From Gemmobacter aquarius (lineage in GTDB: Bacteria; Pseudomonadota; Alphaproteobacteria; Rhodobacterales; Rhodobacteraceae): DNA of 64,000 nucleotides. The notes beneath the pieces were generated by a model. That model was given only the letters and a program-made list of their open reading frames with translations. It did no database searches and was not told where the DNA came from. Positions 9,313-17,003 of the stretch are shown piece after piece. The stretch lies in the NCBI RefSeq assembly GCF_003060865.1, contig NZ_CP028918.1:1972001-2036000 (forward strand), in the 5' to 3' direction. Numbering within the stretch: the first letter of the stretch is position 1; the number at the start of each line of letters is the position of its first letter. Made by a program: the position numbers and the translations under genes.

Positions 9313-9422
9313 GCGAAATCTGACGCAGATTTCGCGCCGTTTTTTGACGCAAAAAACGGTGTCCGACGTCGGGAGCCGGAATTTGCGTCAAATTCCGCCG
9401 CGTTTTCTGCGTCAGAAAACGC
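9313..9422. repeat. Tandem hairpin array A (four hairpins, shared loop)
   Basis: Four perfect hairpins fill the gap between two convergent genes. Arms are 9313-9321/9327-9335, 9337-9345/9351-9359, 9377-9384/9390-9397 and 9400-9408/9414-9422. The first two share the five-base loop GACGC, the last two its complement GCGTC, so the array is symmetric. Stem sequences differ completely (GCGAAATCT, CCGTTTTTT, CGGAATTT, GCGTTTTCT) yet pair perfectly. The last arm touches the stop of the leftward transglycosylase gene. Probably a bidirectional 3'-end structure. Confidence 0.8.
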
Positions 9423-10027
9423 TAGCCGAGGATCGCCTTGACGTAGTTCTGCGTCTCGTCGAAGTCGGGCACGCCGCCGGCCGCCTCTACCGCTTTCGGC
9501 CCCGCGTTATAGGCGGCGAGCGCCAGCTTCCAGCTGCCGAATTTGTCATACATCATGCGAAGATAGCGCGCCCCGCCCCGCAGGTTTTCTTCGGGATCGT
9601 CGATGTCGACACCCAGAAGATCGGCCGTGCCGGGCATGAGTTGCGCCAGCCCCGTTGCCCCCTTGGGAGAAACGGCGCCGGGGTTCCAGCCGCTTTCCTG
9701 CTGCACGAGCCGCAGGAACAGGTCTTCGGGAACGTCATGGGCGCGGGCGGCGGCCTTTGCGGTTTCGAGATATTCACCACGATAGTTGCCGCGATAGGCC
9801 GGCAAGGGGATATCATCTTGCAATCCATCGAAGTCGGGGCGCAGCTTGGCGGAACCCGAGTATTGCTTGGCCAGTTTGCGGTCCATCAGACGGGTCTGCG
9901 AGGCGAAAATTTCCGCACGCGATTTCGGTGCTCCGGTCGACAGGATGAACCCTTCGGCAAAGACCGGCAGTGCCGCAAAGATTGCGACCCCCGCGACGAC
10001 CCCCGCCCGCACCCGTTTGATCACCAT
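9422..10027 (-). CDS. Lytic transglycosylase, SLT domain
   Basis: Exported murein hydrolase of 201 residues. A signal peptide (about 1-24, ending PVFAEG) precedes an unassigned linker (25-90) and a lysozyme-like SLT domain (about 92-200). The catalytic glutamate lies in [10 protein letters not shown] (E111), followed by [14 protein letters not shown] and [11 protein letters not shown], all hallmarks of family 1 transglycosylases. It cleaves the MurNAc-GlcNAc bond with 1,6-anhydro formation. It is shorter than Slt70 and resembles single-domain enzymes tied to secretion or wall remodelling. ssb is divergent, with 188 bp between them; that gap contains CGATC-AAAA-GATCG (10065-10078) but no clear promoter. 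Confidence 0.9.
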   Translation of the reverse strand: MVIKRVRAGVVAGVAIFAALPVFAEGFILSTGAPKSRAEIFASQTRLMDRKLAKQYSGSAKLRPDFDGLQDDIPLPAYRGNYRGEYLETAKAAARAHDVPEDLFLRLVQQESGWNPGAVSPKGATGLAQLMPGTADLLGVDIDDPEENLRGGARYLRMMYDKFGSWKLALAAYNAGPKAVEAAGGVPDFDETQNYVKAILG

Positions 10028-10215
10028 TCACCGTCCCTGCACTGGTTTCTTGCGGCGGGACTATCGATCAAAAGATCGCATTTTGCCAGCGCTTTTGCCC
10101 GCTTCGGCGCAAAGCCGCAGCCCGCCGATTGCGGCAGGTGCCGAGGCCCGTTATAGCAGTTTGTTAACCAAGCGGCGGATAGGGTCGGTCGCAGGATCTG
10201 GATCAGGAGGGACGA

Positions 10216-10764
10216 ATGGCAGGCTCTGTCAACAAGGTGATCATCGTCGGCAACCTCGGGCGCGACCCCGAGGTGCGGAGTTTCCCGAATGGCGGCAAGG
10301 TGGTGAACCTGCGCATCGCCACGTCGGAAAACTGGCGCGACAAGGCGACGGGCGAGCGCAAGGAACGGACCGAATGGCATTCGGTGGCGATCTTCAACGA
10401 AAACCTCGCCAAGATTGCCGAGCAATATCTTCGCAAGGGATCGACTGTCTATATCGAGGGGCAGCTCGAGACCCGTAAATGGCAGGACCAGTCGGGGGCC
10501 GACCGCTATACGACCGAAGTGGTGCTGCGGGCGTTCCGCGGCGAGTTGACGCTGCTTGGCGGTCGCGGTGAGGGCGGCGGCGGTGGCGGCGGCGGTGGCG
10601 ATGACCGCGGCGGCTATGACGACTATCAGGGCGGCGGCAGCGCATCGGGTGGCGGCGGTGCCCGCAGCGGTGGCGGTGGCGGCTATGGCGGCGGATCGTC
10701 GGGCGGTGGCGGTGGTGGTGGCGGTGGTCGCGCCAATGACATGGACGACGAAATCCCGTTCTGA
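10216..10764 (+). CDS. ssb: Single-stranded DNA-binding protein
   Basis: Homotetrameric OB-fold protein that coats single-stranded DNA in replication, recombination and repair. Residues 1-110 form the OB domain ([40 protein letters not shown]). Residues about 115-172 are almost all glycine, a disordered linker encoded by GGC/GGT runs. The acidic tip DMDDEIPF binds partner proteins. The length (182) is normal. AGGAGG at 10205-10210 sets the start. A strong intrinsic terminator follows. Confidence 0.98.
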   Translation: MAGSVNKVIIVGNLGRDPEVRSFPNGGKVVNLRIATSENWRDKATGERKERTEWHSVAIFNENLAKIAEQYLRKGSTVYIEGQLETRKWQDQSGADRYTTEVVLRAFRGELTLLGGRGEGGGGGGGGGDDRGGYDDYQGGGSASGGGGARSGGGGGYGGGSSGGGGGGGGGRANDMDDEIPF

Positions 10765-10768
10765 TTGC

Positions 10769-10801
10769 AAAGCCCGGCCCGCAAGGTCCGGGCTTTTCTT
10801 T
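10769..10801 (+). terminator. Intrinsic terminator of ssb
   Basis: AAAGCCCGG (10769-10777) pairs with CCGGGCTTT (10788-10796), followed by TTTTCTTT. This is the clearest rho-independent terminator in the window. Confidence 0.9.
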
Positions 10802-10862
10802 GGGCTTGCCGCTTGGCTTGGCGCCGTGCTTTCTGTCGCCACGGTTAGGGAGGAACGGCGGA

Positions 10863-12176
10863 ATGGTGCGGACGGGTTTGGGACAGATAGCCGCAGGCGT
10901 GGTGCTGGCGATGGCGATGGCTTTCGCTGCGCCGGTCCGGGCGGATGACGGGGCACGCGTGATCGCCAACTGGTACCGGCTTGTGCTCGAACTGGTGCGC
11001 CACACGCCGACCTATTCGCCGCCCGTCGCGTCGCGGGCGTTTTCCTACCTGGGAGTGATCGCCTATGAGGCCGTCGCTACGGGCAAGCCGGACATGGTGT
11101 CCTTTGCCGGACAACTGACCGATCTGACGCCAGTTCCCCCGCGCGAGGCTGGCCTGGCCTATGACGAGGCCGTGGTGGTCAATGCCGCGATGACCGATGC
11201 GGTGAAGGTGTTCTTTTCCAACACCGGCCCCACAGGGCAGCGTGCCAAGGCCGCTATGGAGAAGAGCCTGACCGCGCAGGTGGTCGAGGGTGTCGCCCCC
11301 GATGTGGTGGAGCGGAGCAAGGCTTACGGGAAAGTCGTTGCGGACCATATCATCGCCTGGTCTTCGACCGATGGCGGCGCCGTGGTCGAGAACATGGGCT
11401 TTCCCTATGAATCCGCCCTTGCCAAAGGCCCCGGCGACTGGGTGCCCACCAGCCTGATCGTGCAGCAGCAAAAACCACTGTTGCCCGATTGGGGCAATGT
11501 GCGCCCCTTTGCGATGCCTGCGGGCGATGCCTGCGCCCTGCCCCCGCCGCCCGCTTATTCCGAAGACCCCTCGTCGGCCTTTTATGCCGAGGCAAAAGAG
11601 GTCTATGACGTGACGACCAACCTGACTCCCGAGCAGAAGCTGATCGCGCGGTTCTGGTCGGACGATCCGATGCTGTCGCCCACGCCCCCCGGCCATTGGA
11701 CGGCGATCGCGATGGATATCCTCGACGCGCAGGACGCCGACGCCGCACGGCGGGCCGAGGTGCTGGCGCGGCTCGGGATCGCGGTGGCCGATGCCTTCAT
11801 CGGCTGCTGGCAGAGCAAATACGAATACAATCTACTGCGGCCCGTGACCTATATCCGCCGCGTGATCGACCCGAAATGGGAGGCGCTGCTGATCACCCCG
11901 CCCTTTCCGGAATACCCGTCGGGCCATTCCACCCAGTCGGGGGCGGCGGCGGCGGTCTTGACCGACCTGTTCGGCGAGAACTTCGCCTTCGACGACGCCA
12001 CGCATGAGGATGAGGGGATGGCAGCGCGGCATTATCCCAGCTTTGCGACGGCGGCCGAGGAAGCGGCGCTGTCGCGACTTTATGGCGGCATCCATTTCCG
12101 CTCGGCCATCGAGCGCGGGTTGGAACAGGGGCGCTGCATCGGGGCGCATGTGAATGCATTGAGGACGCGGAAATGA
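10863..12176 (+). CDS. Vanadium-dependent haloperoxidase-like PAP2 protein
   Basis: Exported protein of 437 residues with a signal peptide (about 1-28, ending PVRADD). It carries the full oxyanion-binding signature of vanadium haloperoxidases and PAP2 phosphatases: K319-X6-RP (KYEYNLLRP), PSGH (352-355) and SR-X5-H (404-411). The length and the K-X6-RP to PSGH spacing fit the haloperoxidase clan better than small lipid phosphatases. The expected activity is peroxide-dependent halide oxidation, or phosphatase if no vanadate is bound. AGGGAGG precedes the ATG at 10863; the frame extends to 10800 without support. Its stop overlaps the next start by four bases. Confidence 0.87.
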   Translation: MVRTGLGQIAAGVVLAMAMAFAAPVRADDGARVIANWYRLVLELVRHTPTYSPPVASRAFSYLGVIAYEAVATGKPDMVSFAGQLTDLTPVPPREAGLAYDEAVVVNAAMTDAVKVFFSNTGPTGQRAKAAMEKSLTAQVVEGVAPDVVERSKAYGKVVADHIIAWSSTDGGAVVENMGFPYESALAKGPGDWVPTSLIVQQQKPLLPDWGNVRPFAMPAGDACALPPPPAYSEDPSSAFYAEAKEVYDVTTNLTPEQKLIARFWSDDPMLSPTPPGHWTAIAMDILDAQDADAARRAEVLARLGIAVADAFIGCWQSKYEYNLLRPVTYIRRVIDPKWEALLITPPFPEYPSGHSTQSGAAAAVLTDLFGENFAFDDATHEDEGMAARHYPSFATAAEEAALSRLYGGIHFRSAIERGLEQGRCIGAHVNALRTRK

Positions 12177-13750
12177 AGGCTTTTGCGCTGGTTTTGTTGC
12201 TGCTGCCTGCGGTGGCACGGGCCGAAGACCCCGCCATTCCGGCTTTCGCCGACGAAACGCTGTCTTCAGGGTTGGAGCACAGTTTCACCGGCGAATGGAC
12301 CTTCATGGTGGGCGGCGGGGCTGCGGCCTTCGATTGCAACGGCGACAGGAAGCCCGAATTGTTCATGGCCGGCGGCACGGCCATGGCGCAATTGTTCCGC
12401 AATGACTCGGCCATTGGCGGGGCGCTGAAATTCGTCGCCGTCGAAAGCGGGCTGGAGCAGGACGAGGTGGCAGGCGGCTACCCGATCGACATCGACAGCG
12501 ACGGGATCACCGATCTGGTGCTGCTGCGCGTCGGGCCAGACCGCGTGATGCGGGGTCTGGGCGATTGCCGCTTCGAAGAGGCGACGGATTGGGGTTTTGA
12601 CGGGCTTGACCTGTGGTCGACCGCCTTTGCCGCGACATGGGAGCGGGGCGCAGATTGGCCGACACTGGCGGTGGGCACCTATATCGACCGCACGCAAGAG
12701 GCCTTTCCCTGGGGGTCTTGTACGCCGAATTACCTGTACCGGCCCAAGGGCAAGGGGTTCGATTCGCCCCTGCCGCTGACGCCCGGGTTTTGTGCGCTGT
12801 CGATCCTGTTCACCGACTGGAACCGGTCGGGCACCCCTGCCCTGCGGGTGTCGAACGACCGCGAGTATTACAAGGGCGGGCAGGAACAGATGTGGCGCAT
12901 CGACCCCGATGCCGCGCCTGTGCTTTATGGCGAAAAGGATGGTTGGGCGCGGCTGCGGATATGGGGGATGGGGATCGCCAGCACGGACCTTAACCTCGAC
13001 GGCTATCCCGATTACTATCTGACCAGCATGGCCGACAACAAGTTGCAGACGCTGGCAGCCCCCCCGATCGACGGCAAGGTGGTGCCGAAGTTCTCGGATG
13101 TGGCCTTTGCCAAGGGAGCAATTGCGCAGCGGCCCTATACGGGGGACGACTTGCGCCCGTCGACCGCATGGCATGCCGATTTTCAGGATGTGAACAATGA
13201 CGGGCGGGCCGATCTGTGGGTCGCCAAGGGCAATGTCTGGGAAATGCCGGATTTCGCGCAGAAAGACCCCAACAACCTGATGCTGCAACGCGCCGACGGC
13301 ACGTTTTTCGAGGCGGGCGACAAGGCCGGTGTCGCCAGTTTCCGGCAGGCGCGTGGCGGGGCCTTGGCCGATTTCAACCTTGACGGGCTGATCGACATCG
13401 CCGCTGTAAACCGCAACGAACCCGCCGAAATCTGGCGCAATACGGGGGGCGAAACGGGGCATTGGGTGCAGTTCCTGCCAATGCAGCCCGCGCCGAACCA
13501 GCATGGCACCGGCGGCTGGATCGAGGTCAAGCGCGACGACGGTCAGGTCTTGCGGCGCGAGATGACCATCGGCGGCGGTCATGCAGGCGGCAGCCTTGGC
13601 TGGTGGCATTTCGGGCTGGGCGCGGTGGACCGGACCGAGGTGCGGGTGATCTGGCCGGACGGGACCGAGGGGCCTTGGCAGGCCGTGGCGGCAGACGGGT
13701 TCTATACGCTCGAACGTGGAAAAGAGCCGCAGGCATGGGTGCCCGAGTAA
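12173..13750 (+). CDS. CRTAC1-family FG-GAP/VCBS protein with ASPIC/UnbV domain
   Basis: Exported 525-residue protein: signal peptide about 1-17 (VARAE), then FG-GAP/VCBS beta-propeller repeats with calcium-binding-like loops (DCNGDRKPELF, DIDSDGITDLV, DLNLDGYPDYY, DVNNDGRADLW, DFNLDGLIDIA). The C-terminal ASPIC/UnbV segment (about 435-515) holds VRVIWPDGTEGPWQ. Such proteins are extracellular binding modules with no defined enzyme activity. The four-base overlap with the haloperoxidase-like gene and a shared export route suggest that the two act together outside the cytoplasm. A hairpin with the stop codon in its loop (13741-13762) closes the operon. Confidence 0.87.
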   Translation: MKAFALVLLLLPAVARAEDPAIPAFADETLSSGLEHSFTGEWTFMVGGGAAAFDCNGDRKPELFMAGGTAMAQLFRNDSAIGGALKFVAVESGLEQDEVAGGYPIDIDSDGITDLVLLRVGPDRVMRGLGDCRFEEATDWGFDGLDLWSTAFAATWERGADWPTLAVGTYIDRTQEAFPWGSCTPNYLYRPKGKGFDSPLPLTPGFCALSILFTDWNRSGTPALRVSNDREYYKGGQEQMWRIDPDAAPVLYGEKDGWARLRIWGMGIASTDLNLDGYPDYYLTSMADNKLQTLAAPPIDGKVVPKFSDVAFAKGAIAQRPYTGDDLRPSTAWHADFQDVNNDGRADLWVAKGNVWEMPDFAQKDPNNLMLQRADGTFFEAGDKAGVASFRQARGGALADFNLDGLIDIAAVNRNEPAEIWRNTGGETGHWVQFLPMQPAPNQHGTGGWIEVKRDDGQVLRREMTIGGGHAGGSLGWWHFGLGAVDRTEVRVIWPDGTEGPWQAVAADGFYTLERGKEPQAWVPE

Positions 13751-13762
13751 AGCCGCTCGGGC
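13741..13762 (+). terminator. Hairpin enclosing the CRTAC1 stop codon
   Basis: GCCCGAG (13741-13747) pairs with CTCGGGC (13756-13762). The TAA stop (13748-13750) lies in the loop. There is no T-run, so it is a 3'-end hairpin rather than a full intrinsic terminator. Confidence 0.5.
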
Positions 13763-13793
13763 ACTGGACCTGGGCCGCGGCATTCCCTATATA

Positions 13794-13810
13794 TTCAGTC
13801 AACAACTGAA
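13794..13810 (+). promoter_or_regulatory. Inverted repeat upstream of sufT
   Basis: TTCAGT (13794-13799), CAACA, ACTGAA (13805-13810), preceded by the AT-rich CTATATAT. It lies 12 bp before the sufT start codon. It could be an operator for an iron or Fe-S regulator, or a small leader hairpin. It does not match the classical Irr or IscR consensus that I know. Confidence 0.35.
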
Positions 13811-13822
13811 GACGGACACGCC

Positions 13823-14182
13823 ATGAGCCAAGCGGAAAAGATCGAGGGTGCCCCCCTGATCGAACCATCGACCACGGACCACCCGCTTTACGACAGCGTG
13901 GTCGAAGCCTGTCGCACGGTTTATGACCCCGAGATTCCGGTGAATATCTTCGATCTGGGGCTGGTTTACACCATCCGGATCGGGGCCGAGAACGATGTGG
14001 GCATCATGATGACCCTGACCGCGCCGGGCTGCCCCGTGGCGGGCGAGATGCCCGGATGGGTTGCCGATGCGGTCGAGCCTTTGGCCGGCGTAAAGTCGGT
14101 CGATGTGAAGATGACCTTCGATCCGCCTTGGGGCATGGAGATGATGTCCGACGAGGCGCGGTTGGAACTGGGTTTCATGTAA
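13823..14182 (+). CDS. sufT: Fe-S assembly protein SufT (DUF59/MIP18 family)
   Basis: A 119-residue MIP18/DUF59 protein. DPEIPVNIFDLGLVY (35-49) and the invariant cysteine in TAPGCPVAGEMP (C70) mark the family, and the extended N-terminus matches SufT. It assists Fe-S cluster maturation, with its cysteine proposed to handle cluster or metal transfer. In many Rhodobacterales it sits at the end of the suf operon next to the A-type carrier. Here a SatD-like/DUF3307 pair separates the two, and no sufBCDS genes are in the window. Confidence 0.88.
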   Translation: MSQAEKIEGAPLIEPSTTDHPLYDSVVEACRTVYDPEIPVNIFDLGLVYTIRIGAENDVGIMMTLTAPGCPVAGEMPGWVADAVEPLAGVKSVDVKMTFDPPWGMEMMSDEARLELGFM

Positions 14183-14200
14183 TCTGTGACGGGTAGACGC

Positions 14201-14281
14201 GCAGGCCAAAAGGCCTGCATGTGCCGTAAGCAAGCTAAAAGAGTTGCTTACATGTAAAGCAAGCTAAAAGGCTTGCGTTAC
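14201..14281. repeat. Three tandem hairpins after sufT
   Basis: Hairpin 1: GCAGGCC (14201-14207)/GGCCTGC (14212-14218), loop AAAA. Hairpin 2: GTAAGCAA (14226-14233)/TTGCTTAC (14244-14251). Hairpin 3: GTAA-A-GCAAGC (14254-14264)/GCTTGC-G-TTAC (14271-14281). Hairpins 2 and 3 share a CAAGCTAAAAG segment and may be a diverged duplication. All loops are A-rich. Confidence 0.65.
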
Positions 14282-14306
14282 AGCTTGGGGCTGGTAGACT
14301 GGCACC

Positions 14307-14915
14307 ATGACCCACAGCGCCATTCTGACCGGAGATCTGATCGGCTCGACCGCGCGGCCCGAAGGGGTGGCGCCGGCCATGGCGCTGCTTGGCAGCGTGG
14401 CCGCCGAGGCGGGGCGCTGGACCGGAACCGCATCGAAGTTCACGCGCTTTCGGGGCGACGGCTGGCAATTCCTTGTGCCGGCCGGACAGGCGCTAAGGGC
14501 CGCCCTGCTGGTAGCGGCGCGGTTGCGCGGCGCGGGCGCGCTTGCCACGCGCATTGCCATCGGCATCGGACCGCTTCAAACCGACGGCACGCGCGATCTG
14601 TCGGATGCGGCGGGCGAGGCCTTTACCGCATCGGGCCGCGCGCTTGACCACATGGCACGCGGGCAGGTCTGGGCGCTTGCGGGCGCGGCACCCGCTTGGG
14701 CCGTGGCACTGGTTGCGCTGGCCGAGTGGCATTCGTCGCGCTGGACGCGCGAACAGGCCGAGGCGATGGGGGTGATGTTGGCAGAACCGGAGCTTACCCA
14801 CCTTGCGGCGGCGGCGCGGCTCGGGATCACACGGCAGGCTTGGCAAGCGCGGCTTTCGGGGGCAGGATTTGCCGCGTGGCATCCGGCGCTGCGGGCTTTC
14901 GAAAGTGGTTTTTGA
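14307..14915 (+). CDS. SatD-family-like protein
   Basis: A 202-residue protein beginning AILTGDLIGSTARP, an opening typical of SatD-family proteins (first named from a streptococcal acid-tolerance locus; biochemical role not established). FRGDGWQF and AIGIGPL in the middle recall the nucleotide-cyclase-like fold, but the metal and base residues of a cyclase are not evident. The C-terminus (about 165-202) resembles a small helix-turn-helix (LAAAARLGITRQAWQARLSGAG). Its stop overlaps the next ATG (TGATG). It usually pairs with a DUF3307 membrane protein, as it does here. Confidence 0.65.
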   Translation: MTHSAILTGDLIGSTARPEGVAPAMALLGSVAAEAGRWTGTASKFTRFRGDGWQFLVPAGQALRAALLVAARLRGAGALATRIAIGIGPLQTDGTRDLSDAAGEAFTASGRALDHMARGQVWALAGAAPAWAVALVALAEWHSSRWTREQAEAMGVMLAEPELTHLAAAARLGITRQAWQARLSGAGFAAWHPALRAFESGF

Positions 14916-15628
14916 TGTGGGAAACCTTTGCCGCGTTGCTGTTGGCCCATGCGCTGGCCGATTTCGTGCTGCAACCGGCAGGCATGGCGAGGGGCAACCG
15001 TCGCCCGACGATCTTGCTGGCCCATGGCGGCGTGGTGCTGGCGACGGCGATTGCCGCGACGGGCAGTTTGCACCCTGCCCTTTTCGCGCTGGCTGGCGCG
15101 CATATGGCGACCGATTACGCCAAGGCGCGGTTCGGGCAGGGTTTCGCGGGCTTTCTGGCCGATCAGGCGGTGCATGTGCTGACGCTGGCCGTGGTGGCGG
15201 TGCTTGCGCCTACGATCTTTGCGGAGGGCCTCTGGGCGGGCGAAGCGCGGCTGTCTGCGCTGTTTGTGCTGGCGGCGGGGGCGATCCTTGCCGTCCGCGC
15301 GGGCGGCTTTGCCATCGGGCAGTTGATGCAGCCCTGGGCCGAGGCGGTCACGCTTGACGGGTTGCCCGGTGGCGGGCGGGCGATCGGCCATCTGGAGCGC
15401 GGGCTGATCTTTCTGATGGTGCTGGGCGGCATGGCGGAAGGCATCGGTTTTCTGATCGCCGCAAAATCGGTGCTGCGTTTCGGCACCGTACGCGAAGAGG
15501 CCAAACTGTCGGAATATGTGATCATCGGCACGCTGGCGTCCTTTGCCTGGGCGCTGGTTGCGGCTTTCGGCACGCTGGCGCTGTTATCGCACCTGCCGCC
15601 GCTTGGAATTCCTGACTTTACGCCTTAA
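14915..15628 (+). CDS. DUF3307 integral membrane protein
   Basis: A 237-residue membrane protein with about seven hydrophobic segments. The N-terminal LLAHALADFVLQPAGMARG and the following LLAHGGVV match DUF3307, a family of unknown function. The ATG at 14915 overlaps the SatD-like stop, so the two are almost certainly co-translated. The pairing suggests a membrane partner for the SatD-like protein. No catalytic motif is visible. Confidence 0.8.
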   Translation: MWETFAALLLAHALADFVLQPAGMARGNRRPTILLAHGGVVLATAIAATGSLHPALFALAGAHMATDYAKARFGQGFAGFLADQAVHVLTLAVVAVLAPTIFAEGLWAGEARLSALFVLAAGAILAVRAGGFAIGQLMQPWAEAVTLDGLPGGGRAIGHLERGLIFLMVLGGMAEGIGFLIAAKSVLRFGTVREEAKLSEYVIIGTLASFAWALVAAFGTLALLSHLPPLGIPDFTP

Positions 15629-15661
15629 GTTAACGGCCAAGGACCAAGGAGCCTTTCACAG

Positions 15662-16021
15662 ATGTTCGGCATTCCCGGAAAACAGGCCGTCACGCTGACC
15701 CCCGCTGCGGTGCGTCAGATCGTGCGGTTGATGGATAAAGACCACAGCGCGGGTCTTCGGATCGGCGTCAAGAAGGGCGGCTGCGCGGGCATGGAATACA
15801 CCATGGATTACGTGGCCGACGTGAACCCGATGGACGAGGTGATCGAGCAGGACGGCGCGCGGGTGATGATCGCCCCCATGGCGCAGATGTTCCTCTTTGG
15901 CACCGAGATCGATTACGAAACCTCGCTGCTGGAATCGACGTTCCGGTTCAACAACCCCAACGTGGCCGAAGCCTGCGGCTGTGGCGAATCGATCAAGTTC
16001 AAGGACCAGCCCGCCGCCTGA
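15662..16021 (+). CDS. A-type iron-sulfur carrier (IscA/SufA/ErpA family)
   Basis: A 119-residue HesB/IscA-type protein with the three conserved cysteines: C41 in KKGGCAGMEY and C105/C107 in EACGCGES. These ligate Fe-S clusters passed on to apo-enzymes. AAGGAG precedes the ATG. With sufT 1.5 kb upstream it forms the tail of a suf locus. IscA, SufA and ErpA cannot be told apart by sequence alone; in this clade the gene is usually annotated sufA. Confidence 0.92.
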   Translation: MFGIPGKQAVTLTPAAVRQIVRLMDKDHSAGLRIGVKKGGCAGMEYTMDYVADVNPMDEVIEQDGARVMIAPMAQMFLFGTEIDYETSLLESTFRFNNPNVAEACGCGESIKFKDQPAA

Positions 16022-16042
16022 CGCGCGGTTCGGCGGACCCCG

Positions 16043-16082
16043 CCGGGGCGCTGCCCCGGACCCCGGAGTATTTTCGGCAAGG
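16043..16082 (-). repeat. AAATATCC/CGGGGG element, copy 2 (reverse)
   Basis: Reverse-orientation copy: CCGGGGC (16043-16049)/GCCCCGG (16053-16059) hairpin, then CCCCGGAGTATTTT, the complement of AAAATACTCCGGGG. It lies between the Fe-S carrier gene and tpiA. The rest of 16083-16178 shows an AT-rich stretch (TTAATGTTTTTCTTGCAAA) that may hold the tpiA promoter. Confidence 0.6.
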
Positions 16083-16178
16083 ATGAACGGGCGAAGATTA
16101 ATGTTTTTCTTGCAAAGCGCAGCCTTCCCATTTTGATGGCAAGGCCGTAACCCTGTGTGCGTGTTTCAGGAGGCAAGA

Positions 16179-16922
16179 ATGAAAAAGCTCGCGGCAGGCA
16201 ATTGGAAGATGAACGGCGTGGCGGCCAGCCTGTCCGAGGTCGCGGCCCTGTTGCAGGCCCACCCTGCCCCCGCCTGCGAGATGCTGTTGTGCCCGCCTGC
16301 CACGCTGGTTGCACAGATGGTGGCCATGGCTGCGGGAACCGCCCTGCGGGTGGGCGGGCAGGATTGCCATGCCAAGGCCTCGGGGGCGCATACCGGTGAT
16401 GTGTCGGCCAGCATGCTGCGCGACGCGGGGGCGGCTTACGTGATCGTCGGCCATTCCGAGCGGCGCACCGATCATGCAGAGACGGACGCAGCGGTTGCGG
16501 CCAAGGCCCTCGCGGCGCAGGCGGCGGGTCTGGTGCCCGTGGTCTGCATCGGCGAGACGGAAGCCGAACGCGATGCAGGCGCGACGCTGGATGTGATCGG
16601 CACGCAATTGCACGCATCGGTGCCCGACGGGTCGACTGCTGCCACGCTGGTCGTGGCCTACGAGCCGGTCTGGGCCATCGGCACGGGCCGCACGCCGAGC
16701 CTCGAGCAGATTGCCGAAGTGCACGCCTTTTTGCGCGCCCGCCTGACCGCAAGGCTGGGGGCCGAGGCGGCGGGCGTGCGGATCCTTTACGGCGGATCGG
16801 TCAAGCCGTCGAACGCGACCGAGATCTTCGCCATTCCCCATGTGGATGGCGCTCTCGTCGGCGGGGCGAGCCTGAAGGCCGCCGATTTCGGGGCCATCGT
16901 CGCCGCCCTTTCCGCAGCCTGA
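16179..16922 (+). CDS. tpiA: Triose-phosphate isomerase
   Basis: Interconverts dihydroxyacetone phosphate and glyceraldehyde 3-phosphate in glycolysis, gluconeogenesis and the Calvin cycle. The 247-residue TIM barrel has the substrate-binding GNWKMNG (7-13, K10), the electrophilic histidine in IVGHSERR, the catalytic glutamate in [12 protein letters not shown] and the phosphate loop [18 protein letters not shown] just before the ATG at 16179 fixes the start; an in-frame ATG eight codons earlier is not needed. Confidence 0.98.
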   Translation: MKKLAAGNWKMNGVAASLSEVAALLQAHPAPACEMLLCPPATLVAQMVAMAAGTALRVGGQDCHAKASGAHTGDVSASMLRDAGAAYVIVGHSERRTDHAETDAAVAAKALAAQAAGLVPVVCIGETEAERDAGATLDVIGTQLHASVPDGSTAATLVVAYEPVWAIGTGRTPSLEQIAEVHAFLRARLTARLGAEAAGVRILYGGSVKPSNATEIFAIPHVDGALVGGASLKAADFGAIVAALSAA

Positions 16923-17003
16923 TCGCGCCCTTTCGGGTCGGTCGCAGGACAGCTTTGCACCGGTCTGCCGGGGAATGATCATTTTGACAACACCGGATTT
17001 TTC

